Positions 31,357 to 40,162 of a stretch of 40,162 nucleotides of DNA are shown piece by piece. Positions within the stretch are counted from its first letter, which is position 1. Each line of letters begins with the position of its first letter. The DNA comes from Rhodobacterales bacterium (lineage in GTDB: Bacteria > Pseudomonadota > Alphaproteobacteria > Rhodobacterales > Rhodobacteraceae): the NCBI GenBank assembly GCA_026400325.1, contig JAPLPF010000203.1, forward strand, positions 1 to 40,162, read 5' to 3'. Under the pieces are notes generated by a model. That model was not told the origin of the DNA. It saw nothing but the letters and a program-made list of their open reading frames with translations, and made no database searches. The translations under genes were made by a program, and so were the position numbers.

Positions 31357-31380
31357 GCCCGAACTGCACGCCCGAACTGC
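31357..31380. repeat. 13-base-period direct repeat
   Basis: GCCCGAACTGC occurs twice, at 31357-31367 and 31370-31380, separated by AC, in the arginase-ccmF gap. It may be a slippage duplication or a tandem binding site. Confidence 0.4.
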
Positions 31381-31451
31381 GCGACCTAAGGGCGCAGGTT
31401 CTTTCGCAGGCGGCCGCAAAGGCCTAAGGTAGGGAAAAGAAGGAGCGGGCC

Positions 31452-33425
31452 ATGATCGTCGAGCTTGGGCATTTCGCGCTGATATTGGCGCTGATGGTGG
31501 CGCTGGTGCAGTCTACGCTACCGCTTTGGGGCGCGCACCGGGGCGATGGCGGCCTGATGGCGCTGGCGGTGCCCGCCGCGCTGATCCAGTTGGCGCTGGT
31601 GGCGGCAAGCTTTGCGGCGCTGACCTGGGCTTTCGTGAATTCGGATTTCTCGCTGGCGGTGGTCGTGCAGAACTCGCACACCGAAAAGCCGCTGATCTAC
31701 AAGATTTCCGGCGTCTGGGGGAATCATGAGGGCTCGCTGCTGCTGTGGGTTCTGATCCTTGCGGTCTATGGGGCGGCGGTGGCGCTGTTTGGCGGGAATC
31801 TGCCGGTTCGGCTGCGTGCACGGGTCCTGTCGGTGCAGGGGATGATCGGCGTGGCGTTCATGCTGTTCATGTTGCTGACGTCAAACCCGTTCTGGCGGCT
31901 GGCGGCACCACCCCTGGATGGTCAGGATCTGAATCCGCTGTTGCAGGACCCTGGCCTGGCCTTCCATCCGCCGTTCCTGTACCTTGGATACGTCGGGCTG
32001 AGCATGGCGTACAGCTTCGCCGTGGCCGCGCTGATCGAAGGCAAGGTCGATGCCGCCTGGGGCCGCTGGGTACGGCCCTGGACGCTGGTGTCCTGGATGT
32101 TCCTGACCATCGGGATCGGGCTGGGGTCCTGGTGGGCGTATTACGAGCTTGGCTGGGGCGGGTTCTGGTTCTGGGACCCGGTAGAGAACGCAAGCTTCAT
32201 GCCCTGGCTTCTGGCCATTGCCCTTCTGCACAGCGCCATCGTGGTGGAAAAGCGTGAAAGCCTGAAGGCCTGGACGATCCTTCTGGCGATCATGGCCTTC
32301 GGCTTTTCCCTTATCGGCACATTCATCGTGCGGTCGGGGGTCATTACCTCTGTGCATGCCTTTGCCAATGACCCGGACCGGGGGGTGTTCATCCTGATGA
32401 TCCTGGGTCTGTTCACCGGGGGGGCGCTGGTGCTGTTCGCGCTGAGGGCCGGAGCGATGGAGGCGAAGGGACTGTTCTCGGTGGTCAGCCGCGAAAGTGC
32501 GCTGGTGGCCAACAACATCCTTCTTGCGGTGGCGGCCTTCGTGGTCTTCATCGGGACGATCTGGCCCCTGGTGGCGGAACTGCTGCTGGGCCGGACGCTG
32601 AGCGTCGGCGAGCCTTTCTTCAACGCCGCCTTCACGCCCTTTGTCGTGGGGCTGGCGCTGATCCTGCCGCCCGGTGCGATGCTGGCCTGGAAGCGCGGGG
32701 CGCTGGAACGGAGTTTCAAGGCGCTGGTCCCGGCTCTTGTCCTGTCTTTCGCGCTGGGGGCGCTGGCCTATGCCATGCAGTCCAACCGGACGGCGCTGGG
32801 GCCGGTTGGCCTGGCACTGGGGGCCTGGGTTCTGTTCGGTGCGCTGACCGATCTTTGGGCGCGGACCGGGCGCAATGGCCTTGGCGCAAGGGTGGCCCGG
32901 CTGACCCGGTTGCCGCGGTCGGACTGGGGGAAGGCCGTGGCGCATGGCGGACTTGGCGTGACGATCTTTGCAGTGTCGGCGATGCTGGCCTGGAAGGTTG
33001 AGGATATCCGCGTGGTCCAGATCGGCGAGACCTTTTCCTTGGGGGCATACGAGGTGCGGCTGGACGACGTGCGCGAGGTCAAGGGGCAGAACTACGATTC
33101 GACGATGGGCTTTCTGACCGTCACGCGGAACGGCGCAGTGGTGGCCGAACTGACCCCGGAGAAGCGCTTCTATCCGGTGGCCGGGATGCCGACGACCGAA
33201 GCTGCGATCGACTACAGCTATCTGCGCGACCTCTACATCGTGCTGGGCGACCGGCAGCAGTCGGGCGGCTGGGCGGTGCGCAGCTACATCGAACCTTTTG
33301 CGAACTGGCTGTGGGGCGGGTGCCTCTTGATGGCCTTCGGCGGGTTGCTCAGCCTGTCGGACCGGCGCTACCGTGTCGCTGCCGGGGCGGCGAAGCGGAC
33401 CCCGGTCGGGGTACCCGCAGAATGA
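31452..33425 (+). CDS. ccmF: Cytochrome c maturation protein CcmF
   Basis: CcmF with CcmH forms the heme lyase that attaches heme to apocytochrome c in the periplasm. The 657-residue protein is strongly hydrophobic with many membrane helices. It has the tryptophan-rich heme-handling WWD motif GWGGFWFWDPVENASFMPWL at about residues 230-250, and VKGQNYDSTMGF-like sequence and EKRFYPVAGMPTTEAAI in the large C-terminal periplasmic loop. Its stop overlaps the ccmH start (ATGA). The usual preceding ccmE is not here; arginase lies upstream on the other strand. Confidence 0.95.
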   Translation: MIVELGHFALILALMVALVQSTLPLWGAHRGDGGLMALAVPAALIQLALVAASFAALTWAFVNSDFSLAVVVQNSHTEKPLIYKISGVWGNHEGSLLLWVLILAVYGAAVALFGGNLPVRLRARVLSVQGMIGVAFMLFMLLTSNPFWRLAAPPLDGQDLNPLLQDPGLAFHPPFLYLGYVGLSMAYSFAVAALIEGKVDAAWGRWVRPWTLVSWMFLTIGIGLGSWWAYYELGWGGFWFWDPVENASFMPWLLAIALLHSAIVVEKRESLKAWTILLAIMAFGFSLIGTFIVRSGVITSVHAFANDPDRGVFILMILGLFTGGALVLFALRAGAMEAKGLFSVVSRESALVANNILLAVAAFVVFIGTIWPLVAELLLGRTLSVGEPFFNAAFTPFVVGLALILPPGAMLAWKRGALERSFKALVPALVLSFALGALAYAMQSNRTALGPVGLALGAWVLFGALTDLWARTGRNGLGARVARLTRLPRSDWGKAVAHGGLGVTIFAVSAMLAWKVEDIRVVQIGETFSLGAYEVRLDDVREVKGQNYDSTMGFLTVTRNGAVVAELTPEKRFYPVAGMPTTEAAIDYSYLRDLYIVLGDRQQSGGWAVRSYIEPFANWLWGGCLLMAFGGLLSLSDRRYRVAAGAAKRTPVGVPAE

Positions 33426-33892
33426 GGGCGTGGTGGGGACGATGGGCAGATTGCCCATCCTGCGCCTTGGCGCTGGCCCTGCTGGCCACGCCGGCGGCGG
33501 CGGTGCAGCCGGACGAAATGCTGGCTGACCCCGGGCTGGAGGCCCGCGCGCGCGAGATCAGCCGCGACATCCGCTGCCCGGTCTGCCAGGGCGAGACGAT
33601 TGACGACTCAAGCGCGCCGATCAGCCGCGACCTGCGCCTCATCATCCGCGAACGGCTGGTGGCCGGTGATACGGATGCCGAGGTCGTGGATTACATTGTC
33701 GCGCGCTACGGCGAATTCGTGCTGTTCAACCCGCGCGCCGAGGGGTCGAACCTGATCCTCTGGCTGGCTGGCCCGGCATTGCTGCTGGCGGCGATTGCGG
33801 TCGCGGTGGCGGCGCAGCGGCGGCGCATTCTGCCCGAAGAGCAGCTGACGCAAGCAGAAGAGGCGCGCCTGACCGAAATCCTGAAGGACTGA
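33422..33892 (+). CDS. ccmH: Cytochrome c maturation protein CcmH
   Basis: A 156-residue thioredox partner of CcmF that keeps the apocytochrome cysteines reduced. It has a signal peptide (hydrophobic 13-27, ending PAAAVQP), the active CxxC at residues 52-55 in RDIRCPVCQGETIDDSSAP, ARYGEFVLFNPR, and a transmembrane helix near 108-128. Length fits the short CcmH/Ccl2 form without a TPR domain. Overlap with ccmF implies coupling. Confidence 0.94.
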   Translation: MRAWWGRWADCPSCALALALLATPAAAVQPDEMLADPGLEARAREISRDIRCPVCQGETIDDSSAPISRDLRLIIRERLVAGDTDAEVVDYIVARYGEFVLFNPRAEGSNLILWLAGPALLLAAIAVAVAAQRRRILPEEQLTQAEEARLTEILKD

Positions 33893-34010
33893 CGCCGCGT
33901 TCGGGCTTTGGGTCGGTGCAGGGACGGCGTAGCCTAGCTGGCGACCGGCCACCCGCGCACAGCCTGTTTCGACAACGGGGGGCGGGGGCCCCTGCCAGAC
34001 GGAGGACAGC

Positions 34011-34781
34011 ATGGCCGAGTTTGTGACAGTCGAAACCGAAAGCGGCATCTGCAGGATCACCTTGAACCGGCCCGAGGTGATGAACGCCTTGAACCGCGGC
34101 CTGCGACGCGATCTGACGGTCGCGCTTAGGGCGGGCTGGTCATCGCGGGTGATCGTGCTGACCGGGGCGGGGCGCGGGTTCTGCTCGGGGCAGGACCTGA
34201 CAGACGCCGAGGGGCTGGATGAGGCGGGCTTCGAGGCGACACTGAACGACGAATATGTCCCGATGATCCGGGCGATCACCGATGCCCCGGTGCCGGTCAT
34301 CGCGGCGGTGAACGGCGTGGCGGCGGGGGCGGGGGCGAACCTGGCGCTTGCCTGCGATCTGGTGATTGCCACTGGATCGGCCAGCTTCATCCAGGCCTTC
34401 GCCCGGATCGGCCTGATCCCTGATGCCGGAGGCACCAGCTTTCTGCCGCGCCGGGTGGGGCTGCAGCGCGCGATGGGGGCGGCCCTTCTGGCCGAACCCG
34501 TCAGCGCTGGCCAGGCCGAGGCCTGGGGGATGATCTGGCAGGCGGTGCCGGACGAACGCTTTGCCGACGTGGTTGCCGCGCGGGCAAGCCAACTGGCCAG
34601 GGGGCCGACCGGGGCCTTTGCTGCGCTGAAACAGGCGCTGCGCGGGGCTTTCGACCAGCCATTGGAGGCACAGCTGGCGCTGGAGGCACGCCTGCAGGCC
34701 GTCTGCGGCGCGAGTGCCGACTTCCGCGAAGGCGTGGCAGCGTTTCAGGAAAAGCGCGCGCCAAGGTTCACCGGGCAGTAG
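34011..34781 (+). CDS. Enoyl-CoA hydratase/isomerase family protein, PaaG-like
   Basis: A 256-residue crotonase-fold protein. It shows RITLNRPEVMNALN, the first oxyanion-hole segment GRGFCSGQDLTD, NGVAAGAGANLALACDL for the second, and FARIGLIPDAGGTSFLPR. The GQDL signature and overall spacing resemble PaaG, the phenylacetyl-CoA epoxide isomerase, but no other paa gene is nearby, so a generic enoyl-CoA hydratase of fatty acid oxidation is equally possible. It begins 118 bases after ccmH. Confidence 0.8.
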   Translation: MAEFVTVETESGICRITLNRPEVMNALNRGLRRDLTVALRAGWSSRVIVLTGAGRGFCSGQDLTDAEGLDEAGFEATLNDEYVPMIRAITDAPVPVIAAVNGVAAGAGANLALACDLVIATGSASFIQAFARIGLIPDAGGTSFLPRRVGLQRAMGAALLAEPVSAGQAEAWGMIWQAVPDERFADVVAARASQLARGPTGAFAALKQALRGAFDQPLEAQLALEARLQAVCGASADFREGVAAFQEKRAPRFTGQ

Positions 34782-34833
34782 GCCGGGCTTCAGCCCGGCG
34801 TTGCCGCGAATAGAAGTCGGGCCGAAGCCCGAC
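34782..34833. repeat. Paired REP-like palindromes
   Basis: GCCGGGCTTCAGCCCGGC (34782-34799) and GTCGGGCCGAAGCCCGAC (34816-34833) are two near-identical 18-base hairpins in opposite orientation, 16 bases apart, immediately after the crotonase-type gene and before the convergent ilvN stop. The form is that of a REP/BIME unit; it may act as a two-way transcription stop or RNA stabiliser. Confidence 0.65.
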
Positions 34834-34841
34834 CGGCACCG

Positions 34842-35402
34842 TCATACCCCGCGCGACAGGGCGGCCACACCGGTGCGGGCAATTTCCATCAGGCCAAGGG
34901 GACGCATCAGGTCGGCGAAGGCGTCGATCTTGTCCGGCGTTCCCGTCATTTCGAACACAAAGCTTTCCAGCGTGGAATCAACCACGTTCGCCCGGAAAAT
35001 CTCGGCCAGTTGCAGCGCCTCGACCCGCATCGCCCCCGTTCCGGCCACCTTCAGAAGCGCCAGTTCACGCTGCACGCTTGGCCCCTCGGCAGTCAGGTCG
35101 TGAACGGCATAGACCGGCACCATCCGGCGCAACTGCGCCTCGATCTGGTCGATCACGGCTGGGGTGCCACGGGTGACCACAGTGATGCGGCTGCGGTGGC
35201 CGGTGTGGTCAACCTCGGCGACGGTCAGGCTGTCGATGTTGTAGCCCCGGCCCGAGAAAAGCCCGATGACACGCGCCAGAACGCCGGGTTCGTTTTCCAC
35301 GATCACCGCAAGGGTGTGGCTTTCCTCGACCTCGCTGTTGGTGGCGCGAAGGTCATAGGCGGAATGGCTGGTTGAGCCTTTTTTGATGTTCAGTGCGGAC
35401 AT
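34842..35402 (-). CDS. ilvN: Acetolactate synthase small subunit
   Basis: Regulatory subunit that gives acetohydroxyacid synthase its valine sensitivity. The 186-residue long form (also called IlvH) begins after a short head with the ACT domain SHTLAVIVENEPGVLARVIGLFSGRGYNIDSL-type sequence (residues ~28-60, shown by NEPGVLARV and FSGRGYNIDSLTVAEV), and the C-terminal domain has RELALLKV and FRANVVDSTLESFVFEMTG. It follows ilvB by 70 bases and shares the attenuated transcript. Confidence 0.95.
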   Translation of the reverse strand: MSALNIKKGSTSHSAYDLRATNSEVEESHTLAVIVENEPGVLARVIGLFSGRGYNIDSLTVAEVDHTGHRSRITVVTRGTPAVIDQIEAQLRRMVPVYAVHDLTAEGPSVQRELALLKVAGTGAMRVEALQLAEIFRANVVDSTLESFVFEMTGTPDKIDAFADLMRPLGLMEIARTGVAALSRGV

Positions 35403-35472
35403 GGCGTGTCTTTCATCTGTCTAAAAATATCCCACGGGGGTCCGGGGGGTGTGAACCCCCCGGTTCGACGCC

Positions 35473-37125
35473 TCACACCAGCACCGCCCCCTTTGCGCCG
35501 ATCACCCCTTGCGTATCGGCATCGCCCAGAAGCATCTCGTTGTGCGGCTTGCCCGAGGGGATCATCGGAAAGCAGTTCTCGTGCTTTTCCACCAGGCAAT
35601 CAAAGATCACCGGGCCGTCATAGGCCAGCATTTCGTTGATCGCGTCGTCCAGGTCCTTCGGGTCGCCGCATTTGATGCCCTTGCAGCCGAACGCCTCGGC
35701 CAGTTTCACGAAATCGGGCAGGCTTTCGGACCATGAGGACGAATACCGCTCGCCATGCAGAAGCTCTTGCCATTGGCGGACCATGCCAAGGCGTTCGTTG
35801 TTCAGGATGAACTGCTTGACCGGCGCGCGGAACTGCATCGCGGTGCCCATTTCCTGCATGTTCATAAGCCAGGACGCCTCACCCGCGACGTTGATCACCA
35901 GCGCCTCGGGGTGGGCGACCTGCACGCCGATGGATGCGGGCAGGCCGTAGCCCATGGTGCCAAGGCCGCCCGAGGTCATCCAGCGGTTGGGGTCTTCAAA
36001 GCCCAGGAACTGGGCGGCCCACATCTGGTGCTGGCCGACCTCGGTTGTGATGTAACGGTCGCGGCCTTTGGTCAGCGCTTCAAGCCGTTCCAGCGCATAC
36101 TGCGGTTTGATCACCGTGGCCGAATTCTTGTAGGTCAGGCACTTTACCGCCCGCCATTCGTTTATCTTCGCCCACCACTTCGCAAGGCCCGCCTTGTTGG
36201 TGCGGCTGCCGCGCGCGCGCCACTGGCGGAGCGTTTCTTCAAGAACCGCTGCGATGTCGCCGACAATCGGCACATCCACGCGGATGACCTTGTTGATCGA
36301 GGAGGGGTCGATGTCGATGTGCGCCTTCTTCGAGCCGGGCGAGAAGTCCTTGATCCTGCCGGTGATGCGGTCATCGAAGCGGGCACCGATGTTGAACATC
36401 GCATCACAGCCGTGCATCGCGAGGTTGGCCTCGTACAGTCCGTGCATCCCCAGCATGCCGACCCAGTTCGTGCCGGATGCAGGATAGGCCCCAAGCCCCA
36501 TCAGCGTGGAAGTGACCGGGAAGTTGGTCTCGGCCGCCAGTTCACGCAGAAGCTGGCTCGCACGGGGACCAGAGTTGATGACGCCGCCGCCAGTGTAAAG
36601 GATCGGGCGTTCCGCGTCTTCGATCATCTCGACCAGGCGGGCGATCTGGGCAGGGTCGCCCACGGTCTTTGGCTGATAATGCGAAATCTTCGCCGTCTCG
36701 GCCGGGGTGTAGTCTGCGGTTGCAAACTGCACGTCCTTGGGGATGTCGATCAGCACCGGGCCGGGGCGGCCATGGGTCGCGACGTGGAAGGCCTGATGGA
36801 TGGTTTCCGACAGCTTCGCCGTATCCTTGACGACAAGGGGGATGGAATCCATCAGCGCGTCGACAAGGCCGGTAACGGCGTTGGTCGCACCGGGGCCGGA
36901 GGTGACAAGCACCACGCCGGGCTTGCCGGTGCTGCGCGCATAGCCTTCGGCCATGTGGACCGCGCCCTGTTCGTGGCGCACAAGGATGTGGCGGATGTCG
37001 TTTTGCTGGAACATCTCGTCATAGATCGGTAGCACGGCGCCGCCGGGATAGCCGAACACGACCTCAACCCCCTGATCCTTGAGCGCCTGGATCACCATCC
37101 GCGCACCGGTCATCTGTTTCGACAT
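35473..37125 (-). CDS. ilvB: Acetolactate synthase large subunit with an in-frame internal gap
   Basis: Condenses pyruvate with pyruvate or 2-ketobutyrate in valine, leucine and isoleucine synthesis; needs ThDP, Mg and FAD. ATG 37125 has AAGGAG upstream. The product is 550 residues against ~584 usually. FGYPGGAVLPIYDE, the cofactor Glu52 in RHEQGAVHMAEGYA and TSGPGATNAVTG are present, but Val99 (SIPLVV) is joined directly to KDTAKLSE. About 34 residues are missing, namely the conserved GQV...GSDAFQE segment lining the active site and the stretch after it. The frame is kept. The ThDP motif reads GEASWLMNMQEM through NN, with Glu where many homologues have Asp. The gapped protein is unlikely to be active. 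Confidence 0.88.
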   Translation of the reverse strand: MSKQMTGARMVIQALKDQGVEVVFGYPGGAVLPIYDEMFQQNDIRHILVRHEQGAVHMAEGYARSTGKPGVVLVTSGPGATNAVTGLVDALMDSIPLVVKDTAKLSETIHQAFHVATHGRPGPVLIDIPKDVQFATADYTPAETAKISHYQPKTVGDPAQIARLVEMIEDAERPILYTGGGVINSGPRASQLLRELAAETNFPVTSTLMGLGAYPASGTNWVGMLGMHGLYEANLAMHGCDAMFNIGARFDDRITGRIKDFSPGSKKAHIDIDPSSINKVIRVDVPIVGDIAAVLEETLRQWRARGSRTNKAGLAKWWAKINEWRAVKCLTYKNSATVIKPQYALERLEALTKGRDRYITTEVGQHQMWAAQFLGFEDPNRWMTSGGLGTMGYGLPASIGVQVAHPEALVINVAGEASWLMNMQEMGTAMQFRAPVKQFILNNERLGMVRQWQELLHGERYSSSWSESLPDFVKLAEAFGCKGIKCGDPKDLDDAINEMLAYDGPVIFDCLVEKHENCFPMIPSGKPHNEMLLGDADTQGVIGAKGAVLV

Positions 37126-37146
37126 CTTCCATCTCCTTCGCGCAAC

Positions 37147-37176
37147 AAAAAGCCCCCGGACGTTTCCGTCGGGGGC
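37147..37176 (-). terminator. ilvBN leader attenuator terminator
   Basis: On the minus strand GCCCCCGACG pairs with CGTCCGGGGGC (10 bp, one bulged C) around a GAAA loop, followed by five T. It lies between the leader peptide and ilvB, 22 bases before the gene, so it can only act as a conditional stop. Confidence 0.88.
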
Positions 37177-37218
37177 GCATGGGAACCTGAATGGCTTTAC
37201 CGTCACCGGCCCATGCGC
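37175..37218 (-). promoter_or_regulatory. ilvBN antiterminator stem
   Basis: GCGCATGGG (37218-37210, inside the last codons of the leader peptide) is perfectly complementary over 9 bases to CCCATGCGC (37183-37175). The downstream arm shares its last two bases with the base of the terminator stem, so the two structures compete. Confidence 0.7.
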
Positions 37219-37250
37219 ATCCTTCCTACAATGACAAGAACTGCAGCCAT
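37203..37250 (-). CDS. ilv leader peptide
   Basis: A 15-codon ORF, MAAVLVIVGRMRMGR, begins at ATG 37250 with AAGGA eight bases upstream and stops at TGA 37205-37203. Codons 4-8 are Val-Leu-Val-Ile-Val, exactly the amino acids made by the downstream enzyme. Slow translation there when branched-chain amino acids are short would leave the antiterminator arm in the last codons free; completion to the stop would cover it and let the terminator form. Confidence 0.85.
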   Translation of the reverse strand: MAAVLVIVGRMRMGR

Positions 37251-37277
37251 CTGGCGCTTCCTTCATGTTCGGATGGA

Positions 37278-37306
37278 ACAGTAGGGCGGGGTATGCCGGG
37301 CGTCAA
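37278..37306 (-). promoter_or_regulatory. Predicted ilvBN promoter
   Basis: On the minus strand TTGACG (37306-37301), a 17-base spacer and TACTGT (37283-37278) predict a start near 37271, about 20 bases before the leader peptide ATG. The -35 is good and the -10 is weak. Confidence 0.5.
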
Positions 37307-37522
37307 CGGGATTTGCAATACGAAAATGTCCGGAATGACTGGTACTATTGAACTATTCTTTCATTGGGGGGGCGCTCTGCGCAACATTTGCAATCTTGCG
37401 CAGGAATGCACAAATGATGAGCGGGAATGAGTCGCCTTGCCGCGCGACAAGCAAAGGCAATCCGTCTATTGCAGGCCCCATGACGCCCGGGCAGGACCGG
37501 GTCGCAAAATGGAGCCTTCCGG

Positions 37523-38134
37523 ATGAGATTCTTCACGACACCAGGAACCTGTTCGCTTGCTTGCCACATCGCGCTGTACGAATCCGGGGCGAAGTTCACC
37601 GCCGAGATCGTCGACCTGCGTGCGAAAACACTATCGGACGGAGCGGACTTTCGCGCGATCAACCCGAAGGGTGCCGTGCCCGCGCTGGAGATCGAACCGG
37701 GCGAAGTGCTGACCGAGGGTGTGGCGATCATGCAATATGTCGCCGACAGCGTTGGCGGGGCAGGGATTGCACCGGCAGCCGGCACGCTCGACCGCGCACG
37801 GATGCAGGAGGCGATGAACTACATCGCGGGCGAATTGCACAAATCCGGCTTCGGCCCGATGTTCCGTCCCGGCCTGACCGATGAGGCACGACAGGCGCAG
37901 CGGGCGGTGACCGAGACAAAGCTTGCCTGGCTTGAAGATACCCTGTCGGACGGGCGCGCGTATCTTGTGAGCAGCGGATACACGCTGGCGGACGGCTATC
38001 TGTTCACCATCAGCGGCTGGTCGCAGAAGTTCGGGATCGACCTTGCCCATTTTCCCAACATCACCGCGCTGCGGGCCCGCGTTGCCGCCCGCCCGGCCGT
38101 GCAGGCCGCGATGCGGGCGGAAGGGATGATCTGA
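37523..38134 (+). CDS. Beta-class glutathione S-transferase
   Basis: A 203-residue GST. It has the beta-class Cys10 in TTPGTCSLACHIALYE, the cis-proline loop NPKGAVPALEI, the glutathione-binding EGVAIMQYVAD with its acidic-residue pair, and the C-terminal helical domain with YTLADGYLFTISGW. ATG 37523 follows GGAGCCTTCCGG. Such enzymes conjugate or store glutathione on electrophiles; the substrate is unknown. It is divergent from the ilv leader and convergent with the VOC gene. Confidence 0.9.
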   Translation: MRFFTTPGTCSLACHIALYESGAKFTAEIVDLRAKTLSDGADFRAINPKGAVPALEIEPGEVLTEGVAIMQYVADSVGGAGIAPAAGTLDRARMQEAMNYIAGELHKSGFGPMFRPGLTDEARQAQRAVTETKLAWLEDTLSDGRAYLVSSGYTLADGYLFTISGWSQKFGIDLAHFPNITALRARVAARPAVQAAMRAEGMI

Positions 38135-38174
38135 ACCAGCCCAGCAGCGGGGCCAGACCCGGCCCCGCCTGCGA

Positions 38175-38585
38175 TCAGATTGGTGGCGAACCGGACTCCA
38201 TGCCGTAGCACACCGCGTTCAGTTTGTTGCCGTCGGGGTCGCGAACATAGGCCGCGTAAAAACGCGGGCCATACTCGGGGCGCTGGCCGGGCGACCCCTC
38301 ATCCGTCCCGCCCTTTGCAAGGGCAGCGGCATGGAAGGCGTCTACCGCTGCCCGGGTCCTGGCAAGGAAAGACACCATCGTGCCGTTGCCGACGGTTGCA
38401 GGATTGCCATCGAAGGGCTGGGTCACCCACAGGTGCGGGCCGGGGTCATCCAGCCCCCAAGCGGCAGAGCGGTGGTCCGGGTCGTAATCCTCGATCCGGG
38501 CGTGGCCAAGCGGGGCGAGGATCGCATCATAGAAAACCACGGCTCGGGCAAGGTCACGGGTGCCAAGAGAGACGTAAGAGAACAT
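38175..38585 (-). CDS. Glyoxalase/VOC-family protein
   Basis: A 136-residue vicinal-oxygen-chelate protein (ATG 38585). It has FSYVSLGTRDLARAVVFYDAIL at the start, a middle strand PHLWVTQPFDGNPA, and YAAYVRDPDGNKLNAVCYG at the end, the usual pattern of glyoxalase-like lyases, dioxygenases and resistance proteins. The metal ligands and substrate cannot be fixed. A start at 38708 would add 41 residues without family resemblance. Confidence 0.85.
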   Translation of the reverse strand: MFSYVSLGTRDLARAVVFYDAILAPLGHARIEDYDPDHRSAAWGLDDPGPHLWVTQPFDGNPATVGNGTMVSFLARTRAAVDAFHAAALAKGGTDEGSPGQRPEYGPRFYAAYVRDPDGNKLNAVCYGMESGSPPI

Positions 38586-38673
38586 GCGCAGCGCCTGTAT
38601 CAGCAGGGTGATTCTGGGTCCGGGCAAGAAGACTTGCCCACTTTCCGCGTATTTGTCTGCGTCAAGATGTCCT

Positions 38674-39979
<1,306 letters not shown>

Positions 39980-40007
39980 TCCCACGGCGATCGGCGGACA
40001 AGGGAAC

Positions 40008-40034
40008 GGCCCCGGGGAAACCCGGGGCCTTTTT
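40008..40034 (+). terminator. Intrinsic terminator after the TRAP receptor
   Basis: A perfect 9-bp stem (GGCCCCGGG with CCCGGGGCC) with a GAAA loop and five T, 29 bases after the stop codon. It may limit readthrough, giving more receptor than any downstream gene. Confidence 0.9.
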
Positions 40035-40068
40035 CGTCGGGTAAAGGCCCGCAAGCTGCGATGCAAAA

Positions 40069-40090
40069 GGCGGGCCGTTTCCGGCCCGCC
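40069..40090 (-). terminator. Likely terminator for a gene entering from the right
   Basis: GGCGGGCC pairs with GGCCCGCC (a further G-C inside). On the minus strand it is followed by TTTTGC, suggesting the end of a convergent transcript from beyond the edge. Confidence 0.5.
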
Positions 40091-40107
40091 TTCCAGTCTG
40101 TCTTGTG

Positions 40108-40133
40108 GCGCTGCCCGAAGCGTCGGGCAGCGC
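40108..40133. repeat. Perfect 11-bp hairpin near the right edge
   Basis: GCGCTGCCCGA and TCGGGCAGCGC pair around AGCG, with no T run on either side. A minus-strand TGA at 40151-40149 after Val-Asn-Pro codons could be the end of a gene beyond the edge, placing this hairpin in its 3' untranslated region; too little is visible to call a gene. Confidence 0.5.
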
Positions 40134-40162
40134 GCGTGGCTGGTGGCCTCAGGGGTTGACCA

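Noticed and set aside
37348-37884. 178-codon plus ORF overlapping the GST start region
   Set aside because: It is out of frame with the clear GST gene and has no ribosome site or recognisable domain.

Overview
The window is chromosomal DNA of a GC-rich alphaproteobacterium, almost certainly of the order Rhodobacterales (Rhodobacter/Tabrizicola-like). The evidence is the gene content: a CtrA regulator next to its antagonist SciP, a Usg-type protein, LpxI in place of LpxH, ccmF-ccmH, TrmFO, and a TAT-exported TRAP receptor that resembles TakP of Rhodobacter sphaeroides. It is core genome. I see no phage, insertion sequence, CRISPR array, rRNA or tRNA.

Layout. 1-2.5 kb (minus strand): the 5' end of a peptide-type ABC solute receptor, an AraC-family regulator and miaA. 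2.6-14.65 kb (plus): the envelope cluster pyrH-frr-uppS-cdsA-dxr-rseP-bamA-ompH/skp-fabZ-lpxA-lpxI-lpxB, which joins nucleotide and isoprenoid supply, phospholipid precursor synthesis, outer-membrane protein assembly and lipid A synthesis. 14.6-16.1 kb (minus): mnmA with a coupled DUF2059-like gene. 16.25-21.8 kb (plus): sciP, ctrA, ligA, recG and a small membrane protein behind a LexA-type box. 22-28.8 kb: an IscU/NifU-like gene and a broken hisI, then a minus-strand run read as gyrA, two small genes, doxX, trmFO, gluQ. 28.9-31.25 kb: usg, then an arginine catabolic pair (arginase, ornithine cyclodeaminase). 31.45-34.8 kb (plus): ccmF-ccmH for cytochrome c maturation and an enoyl-CoA hydratase/isomerase. 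34.8-37.3 kb (minus): ilvB-ilvN behind a leader peptide and attenuator. 37.5-40.16 kb: a beta-class GST, a glyoxalase-like protein and the TRAP receptor.

Three things stand out. First, six genes, most of them normally essential or biosynthetic, carry a clean local defect: pyrH, cdsA, rseP, the DUF2059 gene, hisI and ilvB. Five look like internal deletions of roughly 20-120 bases; rseP has one in-frame stop. Their neighbours are intact, so assembly or sequencing error is the leading explanation, but the pattern matters for anyone using this annotation. Second, ilvB has a complete transcription attenuator: a promoter, a 15-residue leader peptide with a Val-Leu-Val-Ile-Val run, a 9-bp antiterminator and an intrinsic terminator. 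Third, downstream of recG four GTTC/GAAC half-sites in helical phase, including an exact GTTC-N7-GTTC LexA box, precede a 40-residue single-span membrane protein. This is a candidate SOS-induced small protein of the SidA type.
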